The notes under the pieces are model-generated. The model ran no database searches, was not told the DNA's origin, and was given only the letters and a program-made list of their open reading frames with translations. From assembly GCF_001050235.1 (NCBI RefSeq), contig NZ_DF967972.1:1860107-1924106 (forward strand): a stretch of 64,000 nucleotides of DNA, in the 5' to 3' direction. The DNA comes from Longilinea arvoryzae. Lineage in GTDB: Bacteria > Chloroflexota > Anaerolineae > Anaerolineales > Anaerolineaceae. Shown here piece after piece: positions 28,110 to 36,959 of this stretch (positions are counted from its first letter, which is position 1; every line of letters starts with the position of its first letter). The translations under genes were made by a program, and so were the position numbers.

Positions 28110-30287
28110 TTACGGTCGGACGAGGCCGGCAGCATCGATGGACGGTACCTTGGCTTTCAGATCGTTGATGGTGTCGACCATGACCTGGATGACGTATTTG
28201 CCGTTGTGCACGAAGGCGCCGGGATCCTTGACGGAGTATTGATAATTATAGGCGGCTTCGAGCAAGCGCGGCGTCCAGGTGCCTTTATAGGCATTATCGC
28301 TGTTGATTTCATCGGTATCCAACTGGCCGTTGCCGTTCGTGTCAATGAACCAGTAGGGATATGCCGATGGGCTGTAGACGATGGGCGCTTTGGCGACATC
28401 CTTGGCGTACGCCTGGATGGCAGCCAACAGCTTCTCGCGCAGCGTGTCGATTTCACCCGCCAGGCCTTCGGTGGCATTGCCGTCCCCGTCGAAATCGCCC
28501 TTGGTATTCATGCGAATATCTTCCGGTTTCTGGCCGTTGTGGCAGCCAGCGCAGGCATCCACCTTGGCGGTGAGGGCATGTGTATCGTGGCAATCCACGC
28601 AGGTGTTGTAATTCTCGACGTGCTTAAATTGACCAGCGTATTCCTTGCCTTCGTACTGGTACATACCCTGGGCGTCCGCGCCAAAGAGCGTGGCGCCCGC
28701 GGCGAAGTAATGAACGTTGCGGAAGGACAACTTCTCGTCGATTGTGTCTCGATCCGCACCGGCAACCACTTTGTTCACCGAGACGGTCGATTCACGGCCC
28801 TGATGGCAATTGAGACACAAATTCGCATCCGGCTTGCCTTCGAAGCCGAGCATCGCGCCGTTGGGGAACTTCACCGAGTCCTGTTGATACCGGGCGAAGG
28901 TGGTCAGGTCGCTGTGGCAGGTTTCGCACATCAGGCCGTCGGAAATTGGGTTGCTGATGTTGACGCCCTCTTTGATAAATTGGGGCAAACCCGTGGCCGA
29001 GTGGCACTTGGCGCAGGTTCCCGGTACAGCGCCGTCGGCATCCCAATCACGGAAGGCCATTTCCGATCCGGCGAAGTGCCCCGGATCGATGCGGTGAGCC
29101 TTGCTCAGATCGACTGGGGAGGACAGCTTCTCATTCAGACTCTCGATCGAATCGTAGAGCAATTCGATGATGTACTTCCCGCCGTGGGCGTAGGAGCCGG
29201 GATCCTTGACGGATAGCTGATAGTTGAAGGCGGCTTTGGCCATGCGCGGCGTCCAACTGGCAAACTTGTTGGCTGCCACTGCCTCGGTGTCGTCCGTCTT
29301 TCCGTCGGCATTGGTATCGATGAAGAAGTATGGATAAGCCGTGGGGCTGTAAACTACGGCGGTGCCGGCCACATCCTTGGCGTAAGCCTGGATGGCGGTG
29401 TAGAGCAGGGTCCGCAGGCCATCCACTTCATAATAGATGCCTTCCTTGACGTCACCATCACCGTCGTAGTCAACCTGAGAGGAGGCCATGCGCACGTTGC
29501 GCAGGTCTTCCGCCTTGGTCACACCTTCATGGCAGGTGGTGCAGGTTTCGACGTTCAGCTCCAGCGAGTGCGGGTTATGGCATTCGTTGCAGGTATTGAC
29601 ACCCTCGACATGCTGCCATAGGGCATCATAAGACTTGCCTTCGTACTCGTACCCACCTTTGACGATGGTGCCATAGCGGGCAACGGAGGCAGCGAAATAA
29701 TGCAGGTTGGTAAATCCCAGTTCGGCTACTGGCGTATCGTCATCGGTGGCGCCGGCCTTTTCAATTGCGGCATCCACGGATGAACCCGAGGCCGTGCCCT
29801 GGTGGCAGGTCATACACACCGCTTCGCGGCCGAGGCCGGTGACTTCGGCGCCCGAGGGGAACTTGACCGTGGTCAGGGTGGCCGTGCCGGCATTATGGCA
29901 GGTATCGCAACTGATCACCGAGCCGATTGCGGCGGCTTTATCAACCGTAAATACTTCACTGCCGTCGGCGCCTACATAGTCCTGGAAGCCGCCCTGGCTG
30001 TGGCACTTGGCGCAGGAGGTCGGGATTTCCTTGGGATCTGCATCGTTCCAGTGATTGAAGGCTTCGGCCTTGGTATCCGCGTGGGCAGAGGCGGACCACA
30101 GGTCGAAGAAAGGAACTGCGGCCTTATCCACACCGCCTTCAGGGCAGGCAGTGGGTTCGGGGCAGGCGGGGGTGGTTGGGGCTGCCTGGGTCGGCGCCGG
30201 AGTCGCTCCGGCGCATGCCGCCAGCAGAAGTGCTACAACCGCAAACACTCCCACCATCAACACTGTTTTCAGGTTGATTTTCCTCAT
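28110..30287 (-). CDS. Lipoprotein decaheme cytochrome c with two pentaheme repeats and EF-hand-like loops
   Basis: A 725-residue exported lipoprotein: signal peptide with lipobox LLAAC (Cys25), a Pro/Thr-rich spacer, then ten CxxCH sites. They fall into two repeats with the same order: residues 92, 127, 158, 233, 249 and 425, 454, 491, 563, 579, an offset of about 330. Each repeat also has two acidic EF-hand-like loops (about 273 and 324; 598 and 649), e.g. DTNGNGQLDTDE, and the shared motif AIQAYAKDVA. Being lipid-anchored outside the membrane, it probably carries electrons at the surface. ATG 30287 is chosen over ATG 30293 for its AAGGAG spacing. Confidence 0.88.
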   Translation of the reverse strand: MRKINLKTVLMVGVFAVVALLLAACAGATPAPTQAAPTTPACPEPTACPEGGVDKAAVPFFDLWSASAHADTKAEAFNHWNDADPKEIPTSCAKCHSQGGFQDYVGADGSEVFTVDKAAAIGSVISCDTCHNAGTATLTTVKFPSGAEVTGLGREAVCMTCHQGTASGSSVDAAIEKAGATDDDTPVAELGFTNLHYFAASVARYGTIVKGGYEYEGKSYDALWQHVEGVNTCNECHNPHSLELNVETCTTCHEGVTKAEDLRNVRMASSQVDYDGDGDVKEGIYYEVDGLRTLLYTAIQAYAKDVAGTAVVYSPTAYPYFFIDTNADGKTDDTEAVAANKFASWTPRMAKAAFNYQLSVKDPGSYAHGGKYIIELLYDSIESLNEKLSSPVDLSKAHRIDPGHFAGSEMAFRDWDADGAVPGTCAKCHSATGLPQFIKEGVNISNPISDGLMCETCHSDLTTFARYQQDSVKFPNGAMLGFEGKPDANLCLNCHQGRESTVSVNKVVAGADRDTIDEKLSFRNVHYFAAGATLFGADAQGMYQYEGKEYAGQFKHVENYNTCVDCHDTHALTAKVDACAGCHNGQKPEDIRMNTKGDFDGDGNATEGLAGEIDTLREKLLAAIQAYAKDVAKAPIVYSPSAYPYWFIDTNGNGQLDTDEINSDNAYKGTWTPRLLEAAYNYQYSVKDPGAFVHNGKYVIQVMVDTINDLKAKVPSIDAAGLVRP

Positions 30288-30408
30288 TTGCATTCTCCTT
30301 GATACTGTGTTGTTTGGTAATTTACAAAGATTGGTTTTCGGAAAATGGGATGGATTTTTTTAAGCACCTCCTCTTATATTCCTTGTCAGGTCCAGAATGT
30401 CAAATAAG

Positions 30409-30437
30409 ATTATACAGAATTAAGAATATGAAAACAA
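30409..30437 (-). promoter_or_regulatory. Promoter of the decaheme gene
   Basis: On the minus strand TTGTTT and TATAAT are spaced by 17 nt, and the -10 is extended (TGTATAAT) like those of the two other cytochrome genes. The leader to 30287 is about 115 nt. Between 30288 and 30579 there is no gene, only this promoter and the lepB one. Confidence 0.6.
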
Positions 30438-30512
30438 GATTAAAATTGTATATCTTATGAAATTAGGAATATTACATTTTGTAATTCCAGACCTCGATTT
30501 AGGGAGGTTCTC

Positions 30513-30541
30513 TTGCCTTGACTCTCAAGCGGTCTTATAAT
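30513..30541 (+). promoter_or_regulatory. Promoter of lepB-deoC
   Basis: TTGCCT and a perfect TATAAT are spaced by 17 nt, with a transcript start near 30548, 32 nt before the lepB start. Confidence 0.65.
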
Positions 30542-30579
30542 GACCTCGATAGTCAAGGAAGTGATTTTGGAGGTAGGTT

Positions 30580-31167
30580 TTGATTTCTGAATCGGGTCCC
30601 GAACTTCCCCAGCCGCAAGAGAATCAACCGCGCAACTCGCTGCGCAGTTTTCTGGTTGAGTTGCTGCAAACCGTTGTACTGGCGCTGGTCCTGTATTTTT
30701 TGATCGACAGCGTGCTTGCGCGGGTAAGGGTCGAAAACGTCAGCATGGAACCAACGCTGCAGCCCGGGGAGTTTATCCTGGTGAATAAGCTGGCTTACCG
30801 GTTGGGCAACGTTTCAAATGGCGACGTGGTGATTTTTCATTACCCCTTGAATCCGAGCGAGGATTACATCAAGCGCGTGATCGGCATCCCCGGTGATGTG
30901 GTCACCGTTCAGAACCACCAGGTGACAGTCAATGGGACCGTGCTGGATGAACCTTACATCATGGCGCCGCCGAATTACAACAACACCTGGACGGTTCCCG
31001 CAGGTCAGATTTTTGTTCTGGGCGACAATCGAAATTCATCTTCCGATTCGCATAACTGGGGTTTTGTGCCCCTGGAAAATCTTGTTGGAAAGGCGCTGGT
31101 TGTCTACTGGCCGTTGGATCAGATGAAGATTTTAACTCATCCAAATGTGGTCAACGCAGCCAATTAG
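30580..31167 (+). CDS. lepB: Signal peptidase I
   Basis: A 195-residue membrane serine protease that removes signal peptides from exported proteins. One transmembrane helix (about 25-46) is followed by the catalytic domain. Ser55 is in VSMEPTLQPGE, Lys98 in DYIKRVIGIPGD, and GDNRNSSSDSHNWG is the conserved box E. The start codon is TTG with GGAGG 6 nt upstream; no ATG is better placed. It lies 8 nt before deoC, in a unit with deoC and a zinc-finger gene. Confidence 0.94.
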   Translation: MISESGPELPQPQENQPRNSLRSFLVELLQTVVLALVLYFLIDSVLARVRVENVSMEPTLQPGEFILVNKLAYRLGNVSNGDVVIFHYPLNPSEDYIKRVIGIPGDVVTVQNHQVTVNGTVLDEPYIMAPPNYNNTWTVPAGQIFVLGDNRNSSSDSHNWGFVPLENLVGKALVVYWPLDQMKILTHPNVVNAAN

Positions 31168-31175
31168 AAGGTATC

Positions 31176-31931
31176 ATGTCAATTAAAGAGATTCTGGAAC
31201 GTACGAATGCTTACGATGGTAAATTGCCGGCATTTCCGGCAGCTTTCAAACCGTTGGATGGCCCGGTTACGCAGTATATCGATCATACTCTGCTGAAAAC
31301 GGAAGCCACCCCCTCGCAGATCGATCAGATTTGCCGGGAAGCGGCCCAATTCCATTTCGCCTCCGTCTGCGTCAACAGCCTGTATGTTCCCCGGGTGCAC
31401 AGGGCGCTGGAAGGATCCGGCGTCAAGACCTGTTCGGTGGTGGGATTCCCCCTGGGAGCCATGCCGACTGCCGTAAAGGTCGCCGAGACCGAGAATGCCG
31501 TCGGCTCAGGAGCCGATGAGATCGATATGGTCATGGCGGTGGGGTTGTTGAAGGGCGGCGAGGTGCAGGCGGTCCTGGATGACGTTCGCGGGGTGGCGGA
31601 TGCCTGTCACGGAAGCGGCGCCATTTTAAAGGTGATTTTGGAGATGGGCTTGTTGACTCAACGCGAGAAGATCCTGGCCTGTCTGGTGTGCCAGGAGGCC
31701 GGCGCGGATTTCGTGAAGACATCGACCGGCTTTTTCGCCGGCGGCGCCACCGTCCCCGACGTGGAGCTTATGCGCCGGGTAGTTGGACCTGTTATGGGTG
31801 TCAAGGCTGCAGGCGGCGTTCGCTCGCTGGACGATGCGCGCGCCTTTTTGAAGGCCGGCGCGACGCGCCTGGGTTCCAGTTCTGGCGTGAAAATTGCACA
31901 AGGACTGGAAGTGGAGAAGAACGAATACTAA
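31176..31931 (+). CDS. deoC: Deoxyribose-phosphate aldolase
   Basis: A 251-residue class I aldolase that splits 2-deoxyribose 5-phosphate into glyceraldehyde 3-phosphate and acetaldehyde, in deoxynucleoside breakdown. The Schiff-base lysine is Lys181 in DFVKTSTGF; Asp117 (EIDMV) and Lys152 (ILKVILE) are placed as expected, and GVKAAGGVR binds the phosphate. IDHTLLK near residue 35 is the family start motif. Its stop codon overlaps the start of the next gene (TAATG). Confidence 0.95.
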   Translation: MSIKEILERTNAYDGKLPAFPAAFKPLDGPVTQYIDHTLLKTEATPSQIDQICREAAQFHFASVCVNSLYVPRVHRALEGSGVKTCSVVGFPLGAMPTAVKVAETENAVGSGADEIDMVMAVGLLKGGEVQAVLDDVRGVADACHGSGAILKVILEMGLLTQREKILACLVCQEAGADFVKTSTGFFAGGATVPDVELMRRVVGPVMGVKAAGGVRSLDDARAFLKAGATRLGSSSGVKIAQGLEVEKNEY

Positions 31932-32224
31932 TGCAAGAACCTATTGCTGGCCCGGGCGTACCCTGCACAGAATGTCAGGTCGGTCACATGCACCGGCGTT
32001 ACCTGACTTTCTTCACCTACCTGGATGAAGAACTCGTCACCGTGCCGAATTTCCCGGCCTGGGTGTGCGATGTGTGCGGCCGCCGCGAATATGATACCCG
32101 GGCGTTAAACCAGCTCGTGCTGATCCTCAGCCCGAACGCTGGCAAACCGCCCCGTCGCCGGCGCAGACCCACCAAACGCATTCTGCACCGTGACAAAGTT
32201 GACCGGACAGGAAAGGTAGAATAA
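31931..32224 (+). CDS. YgiT-type zinc finger protein
   Basis: A 97-residue protein with two CxxC pairs, CTEC (about residue 11) and CDVCGRREYD (about residue 46), matching the YgiT-type finger found in the N-terminal part of MqsA-like antitoxins. The C-terminus is very basic (RRRRRPTKRILHRDK), fitting nucleic acid binding. The start ATG overlaps the deoC stop by one base. No toxin-like partner such as MqsR or a DUF4258 gene is next to it, so an antitoxin role is not supported; a small DNA-binding regulator is equally likely. Confidence 0.8.
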   Translation: MQEPIAGPGVPCTECQVGHMHRRYLTFFTYLDEELVTVPNFPAWVCDVCGRREYDTRALNQLVLILSPNAGKPPRRRRRPTKRILHRDKVDRTGKVE

Positions 32225-32244
32225 CCAATCATCCCAGGATGAAT

Positions 32245-32283
32245 AACCTGCCGTGTGTAGCATGCCACGGCAGGTTTTTTTTT
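32245..32283 (+). terminator. Terminator of the lepB-deoC unit
   Basis: An 11-bp stem (AACCTGCCGTG with CACGGCAGGTT) around a 10-nt loop is followed by at least eight T residues. Confidence 0.9.
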
Positions 32284-32330
32284 GAATGTGTTGGATCGAA
32301 ATCACAAGGATCGATTGTAGACCGGTAAAT

Positions 32331-32358
32331 CTGAACGGGCTGTTTGAATTGGTATAAT
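32331..32358 (+). promoter_or_regulatory. Possible promoter of the YitT gene
   Basis: CTGAAC and a perfect TATAAT are spaced by 16 nt, 30 nt before the ATG at 32388. The -35 match is weak. Confidence 0.4.
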
Positions 32359-32387
32359 TGCCGGTTGGATGACGAGTGGAGGTGGAT

Positions 32388-33314
32388 ATGCATTTCAAGG
32401 GGTCGGAAAACCAATCTTTTGGGGATCTCATTCGCTCGATACCGGGGGAAATTCACTTTTCCTGGCGAATTGTGCGGGATTACGGCTTGATCATTACCGG
32501 AGCGCTGATTCAGGCGCTGGCCATGCGGCTGTTTCTCGTCCCGGGCCAGATGGTCAGCGGCGGCATCAGCGGCGCAGCCCAAATCATCAATTTCTTCACC
32601 AAATGGCCGATCGGTTTGATGGTTTTCATCGGGAATGCGCCTTTATTCATCCTCGGCTGGCGTTTCCTGGGCGGGGCCCGCTTCGCCCTGCGAACAGCGA
32701 TCTCGGTGGCGGCCTTTTCCTTCCTGACCGATTTTCTGGTGCTGTTCATCCCGGCTGAGGGGGTTACCAACGACCTGGTGCTGAACTGCATCTATGGCGG
32801 CATTCTGCTGGGCGTCGGACTGGGCCTGGTCTACCGCGGACAGGGTACCAGCGGCGGCAGCGATATTCTGGGTCGGATCCTGAATTCGAAACTTGGCATT
32901 TCCATTTCGCAGGCTTACCTCATCACGGATACCGTGGTGGTGCTGGCCGGCGGTTTCGCTTTCGACTGGCGACACGCCCTGTACGGTCTGGGGGTCATCT
33001 ACGTCAGCGGCCTGGCCGCCGAGGCTGTATCCGAAGGCTCGAGCATCTTCCGTACGGCCATGATCATTTCCAGCCGGCCGCAGGAGGTCTCTCAAAAGAT
33101 CATGGTTACGCTCGAACGCGGCGTAACGGTGCTTTCCGGAACGGGCGCCTATACCGGCGCCGACCGGCCGACGCTTTATTGCGTGATCACCAAGTCGGAG
33201 GTCAACCAGCTCAAGGAAATCGTGAAAGAAGCCGACCCGCAGGCCTTCATGGTCATTGGGCACGCCCACGAGGCTTTAGGCGAGGGGTTTCGGCCGCTTT
33301 CCGGCGAACGTTGA
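32388..33314 (+). CDS. YitT family membrane protein
   Basis: A 308-residue protein of the YitT (DUF161 plus DUF2179) family. Five or so hydrophobic segments fill residues 28-215, with the family segment FLVPGQMVSGGISGAAQIIN, and the C-terminal DUF2179 domain covers about 225-300 (IMVTLERGVTVLSGTGAYTG and YCVITKSEV). The biochemical role is unknown. The ATG at 32388 lies 7 nt after GGAGG; an in-frame GTG 12 nt earlier overlaps the ribosome site. The gene is monocistronic. Confidence 0.88.
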   Translation: MHFKGSENQSFGDLIRSIPGEIHFSWRIVRDYGLIITGALIQALAMRLFLVPGQMVSGGISGAAQIINFFTKWPIGLMVFIGNAPLFILGWRFLGGARFALRTAISVAAFSFLTDFLVLFIPAEGVTNDLVLNCIYGGILLGVGLGLVYRGQGTSGGSDILGRILNSKLGISISQAYLITDTVVVLAGGFAFDWRHALYGLGVIYVSGLAAEAVSEGSSIFRTAMIISSRPQEVSQKIMVTLERGVTVLSGTGAYTGADRPTLYCVITKSEVNQLKEIVKEADPQAFMVIGHAHEALGEGFRPLSGER

Positions 33315-33335
33315 TTTTCATCCTATTATTTCACG

Positions 33336-33373
33336 AATAAACCGGCGCCTGAGATTAGACGCCGGTCTTATTT
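33336..33373. terminator. Terminator between convergent YitT and DUF2568 genes
   Basis: ACCGGCG and CGCCGGT form a stem with a 12-nt loop, flanked by AATAA and CTTATTT, so it is roughly symmetrical. Confidence 0.6.
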
Positions 33374-33391
33374 ATCCAGATGGAACCCGGC

Positions 33392-33754
33392 CTATGGGTT
33401 GAACAACCAGAGGATGCGTTTGATCATCAGCAGATAGTCGATCAGGATTGCAACCGCGAAGGCGAAGGCCAGCCCGTTTTGATGCATGCGGAACACGGCC
33501 CAGACGGAGAGTCCCAGGATGCCCAGTTCCAGAATCAGGCGCAGCCAGCCGGGCACAGCCACCGTGGCCGGACCCGGGTCATTGGGCACCCGAAAGACGC
33601 CCCAGAGGACGGCTGCCGCCAGGGGCACGCCGATTCCGAGCGCCGCCCTGCCCAGGCCGTTTTCGCCAGTCTGAAATCCCCAAACCCCCAACGCGCCGAA
33701 GGCGCACAGTTCCAGGGCGAAATGCAAAACGTCGCCCAACGAGATAGCGTACAT
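33392..33754 (-). CDS. YrdB/DUF2568 family membrane protein
   Basis: A protein of about 120 residues with four hydrophobic segments filling most of its length (LHFALELCAFGALGVWGF, GVPLAAAVLWGVFRVP, LRLILELGILGLSVWAV and FAFAVAILIDYLLM). The composition and the FRVPNDPG motif fit the YrdB/DUF2568 family, whose function is unknown. The start is the third of three close Met codons, chosen because AAGGA lies 8 nt before it. It is the last gene of the hydrolase-TetR operon, directly after the regulator. Confidence 0.8.
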   Translation of the reverse strand: MYAISLGDVLHFALELCAFGALGVWGFQTGENGLGRAALGIGVPLAAAVLWGVFRVPNDPGPATVAVPGWLRLILELGILGLSVWAVFRMHQNGLAFAFAVAILIDYLLMIKRILWLFNP

Positions 33755-33771
33755 TTTCATCGTCCTTACCA

Positions 33772-34374
33772 TTAAAAGGATAAGCCGCCTGCTTGCGCCG
33801 TCGAGGAATCCGGCAGTCCGCGAATGTAAATCTCGAGCAGGCGGCGAAAACTCTCATCGCAATCCAGCGGCATGCCAAACCCGCCGGCAACCTCGAGCGA
33901 GGCGAATCCGTGGATCAGGCTGCGCAGGCCGCGCACGGCGTGGATGGCGTCGTCGCCGCGCAAGCCGAAAGACTCCACCACAACCAGTACAATGCGTACC
34001 GAGCGCTCCTCCACTGCCTCCAATTCGGGATCCTTTTGGGTCCGGTTGCCTGAGGCGCGCAGGGTGTACTGGTAAAGCGCGGGTGCAGATTTGATGTACT
34101 CGCGATAAGCCTGGGCGATGGCCAGGATTGCCTGGCTGCCGGAGCGGCCGATGGCCGCCTGTTCCATGCGATTCGCCAGGTTACGCGCGCTCAACAGGGA
34201 CAGCTCGCGCTGCAAGCCGGCCAGACCGTCGATATGGTTGTATAACGAGGGTGTCTGGATGCCCAGCTTCTCGGCCAGGCGGGTCAGGCTCAGGCCATCC
34301 GCGCCGCCCTTTTCCAGGATTGCGGCAGCGGTGCGGATGACCGTGTCTTTGTCGATGCGTTTCTTGGGCGACAT
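33772..34374 (-). CDS. TetR/AcrR family transcriptional regulator
   Basis: A 200-residue repressor. The N-terminal helix-turn-helix occupies about residues 9-50 (VIRTAAAILEKGGADGLSLTRLAEKLGIQTPSLYNHI split by the recognition helix), and the rest is a TetR_C_33-type ligand-binding domain with the WHG-like segment IHAVRGLRSLIHGFASLE. One base separates its ATG from the hydrolase stop codon, so translation is coupled. A strong operator-like repeat overlaps the operon promoter, suggesting that it represses its own operon and responds to a hydrophobic or ester-like ligand. Confidence 0.9.
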   Translation of the reverse strand: MSPKKRIDKDTVIRTAAAILEKGGADGLSLTRLAEKLGIQTPSLYNHIDGLAGLQRELSLLSARNLANRMEQAAIGRSGSQAILAIAQAYREYIKSAPALYQYTLRASGNRTQKDPELEAVEERSVRIVLVVVESFGLRGDDAIHAVRGLRSLIHGFASLEVAGGFGMPLDCDESFRRLLEIYIRGLPDSSTAQAGGLSF

Positions 34375-34375
34375 G

Positions 34376-35170
34376 TCAGCGCCGATCCAGTCCGCTGAGG
34401 AAGGACAGGATGTAGGGTGACGTGATCTCGGGCATTTCCACGTGGGGGTAATGCCCGGCTCCGGGAACCATCTGGTACTGCGCGTCGAGGGCCTGCGCGA
34501 CCCAACCGGCTTCCTTCTCGGGCTGTTTGAAATCGGGGTCGCGGCTGCCCATGATCACCAGGGCCGGGACATGCGCCTTCCCCAGGTTCGCCGCAGCGAA
34601 GGTTTGAGGCGCGATCATCAGCTGCTGCAGCGCTTCCATCCGTCCGGGCTGCTGGAGGTTGAGCCGGATCGCAGCGAGGTGGTTTTCCAGGTCGGCCGGT
34701 TTTCGGCCCGGGTAGAGTGAGGTGTAGTACCTGCCCCACGCTGCCGGCCCCCAGGGTCGGGCGAACAACACCCCCAGCAAGAGTTGCCAGGCTCGGTTGG
34801 GTTCGCCGCGCACGGCCGGATCGAGCAGGACCAGGCCTCTGACCCATTGCGGTCCTTCGACCGCCGCCAGAACCGCGGAGCCGGCGGCCATCGAATTGGC
34901 GATGATGACGGCCGGTCCGGCGTCCAGGCGCTGCAGGAGGGCGAGCAGATCGGCGCCGATGCTGGCGATCGAGTAGTCCTTCCAATGGGTGCTGCTTTCA
35001 CCGTGCCCGCGCAAATCCAGCGCAACCACGCGATAACCGGAAGCCACCAGAAGCGGGGTCAGGAAGCGAAATTGCGAACGCAAGTCACCCATGCCCGGGA
35101 TGCACACGATCAGCGGGCCGCTGCCGGTGTCCTCATAGGCGAGGGTTCCATCTGTAACACTCAACGTCAT
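34376..35170 (-). CDS. Alpha/beta hydrolase
   Basis: A 264-residue alpha/beta-hydrolase-fold enzyme. The oxyanion region VCIPGMGDLRSQFRFL, the RVVALDLRGHGES segment, and the nucleophile elbow, here IIANSMAAG with Ser in a non-classical A-N-S-M-A context, are visible. A late Asp in VIMGSRDPDFK and His in VPGAGHYPHVEMP complete the triad. The substrate cannot be told. The ATG at 35170 is used; a TTG at 35179 has better spacing from GGAG and may be the true start. First gene of an operon with TetR and a DUF2568 protein. Confidence 0.85.
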   Translation of the reverse strand: MTLSVTDGTLAYEDTGSGPLIVCIPGMGDLRSQFRFLTPLLVASGYRVVALDLRGHGESSTHWKDYSIASIGADLLALLQRLDAGPAVIIANSMAAGSAVLAAVEGPQWVRGLVLLDPAVRGEPNRAWQLLLGVLFARPWGPAAWGRYYTSLYPGRKPADLENHLAAIRLNLQQPGRMEALQQLMIAPQTFAAANLGKAHVPALVIMGSRDPDFKQPEKEAGWVAQALDAQYQMVPGAGHYPHVEMPEITSPYILSFLSGLDRR

Positions 35171-35202
35171 CGTTTTCAAGGTACTCTCCAAAAGCTAAGT
35201 AT

Positions 35203-35237
35203 ATTAGTATTATTACTAATAACATTAGTTTTGTCAA
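35203..35237 (-). promoter_or_regulatory. Promoter and TetR-type operator of the hydrolase operon
   Basis: On the minus strand a perfect TTGACA (35232-35237) and AATAAT (35209-35214) are spaced by 17 nt. Overlapping them are alternating half-sites: ATTAGT (35203-35208), ACTAAT (35215-35220) and ATTAGT (35224-35229), which make a 7-bp perfect inverted repeat with a 4-nt spacer and a second 5-bp one with a 3-nt spacer. A repressor here would block RNA polymerase. Confidence 0.75.
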
Positions 35238-35296
35238 GTATCTCTTATTTGATTTTAACCAAACCCTCCCGCGGGCGAACTGCGCGGCATAATTTT

Positions 35297-35968
35297 TCAG
35301 CCTTGCGCCAGCAACGCGCCGGCGATGATGAGCACCTGGCCGAGGTGATAGGTGATCATCAGGGCGACAGGGGCCCAGGGGCGCTGGCGCACGAACCGAT
35401 CGGACGCAAGGATCGAATCGGAGGCCAGGAAACTGGCCGCGCCAAGGGAGGAAACCAGGGCGGCCCGAATGGGCCAAGCCGGGCGGAAGAAACACTCCAG
35501 GGCGGAAAGCACCATGAAGGAAATCGCGGTCATATAGGTCAAAACCGGGATCTTCAGCCGGCTGTACGAGTCGCCGCGTTTTAACCCGCGCAGGATGTGG
35601 CGCCCGATCAGGACGGCGGCCAGGAGCACGCCCCCGAGTGCGAGCAGGATCAAGCCATTCCAGCGGATTGGGTAGACGTTGAAACCGGCGATATAACACA
35701 CATGACCCAGCAGAAAGGAAACCAGGCCGGCCAGAAAGGTGCGCTCAGGCCGCAGCAGGAAGATATCCCCCAGCAACGAAAACACCAACCCGACGCCAAA
35801 CCAGATCAGTGCGCCGTGCCAGCCGCCCTGGGTCGAGAACCAGAGAATGATCACAATCAATACGCCGGGTTTGGTGATCTGGCGCACGGTCCTGAACTTT
35901 AAACCGGTCGCGATCCAATCGACGGCCATCAGAAGAAAGATAAGCCAAAACAATATTGAAGCAAGCAT
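35297..35968 (-). CDS. Lysoplasmalogenase-like (YhhN/TMEM86) membrane protein
   Basis: A 223-residue protein with about eight transmembrane segments. The motifs GLVFSLLGDIFLL and FLLGHVCYIAGF are the conserved core of the YhhN/TMEM86 family, and ASDSILASDRF near the end is also typical. Animal TMEM86 members hydrolyse the vinyl ether bond of lysoplasmalogens; a similar lipid role in bacteria is inference. The start MLASILF follows GAGGGA by 7 nt; the more upstream ATG lacks a ribosome site. It lies 60 nt before era on the minus strand order era-YhhN. Confidence 0.85.
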   Translation of the reverse strand: MLASILFWLIFLLMAVDWIATGLKFRTVRQITKPGVLIVIILWFSTQGGWHGALIWFGVGLVFSLLGDIFLLRPERTFLAGLVSFLLGHVCYIAGFNVYPIRWNGLILLALGGVLLAAVLIGRHILRGLKRGDSYSRLKIPVLTYMTAISFMVLSALECFFRPAWPIRAALVSSLGAASFLASDSILASDRFVRQRPWAPVALMITYHLGQVLIIAGALLAQG

Positions 35969-36028
35969 GAAGAATCCCTCAGGAGTGATCTCTCGCGGAT
36001 CTGTCATACTTTCTGGCAGAGTCGGTGT

Positions 36029-36943
<915 letters not shown>

Positions 36944-36959
36944 TGCTTTTCCTGTCGAT

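Noticed and set aside
30518-30541. TTGACT paired with TATAAT as the lepB promoter
   Set aside because: Spacing is only 12 nt; TTGCCT at 30513 gives the standard 17 nt.
31688-31930. Upstream extension of the YgiT-type protein
   Set aside because: It overlaps deoC out of frame and is arginine-rich nonsense; the ATG overlapping the deoC stop is the likely start.
31931-32224. Toxin-antitoxin pair with the YgiT-type gene
   Set aside because: The neighbour upstream is deoC and downstream is a terminator; there is no toxin-sized partner.
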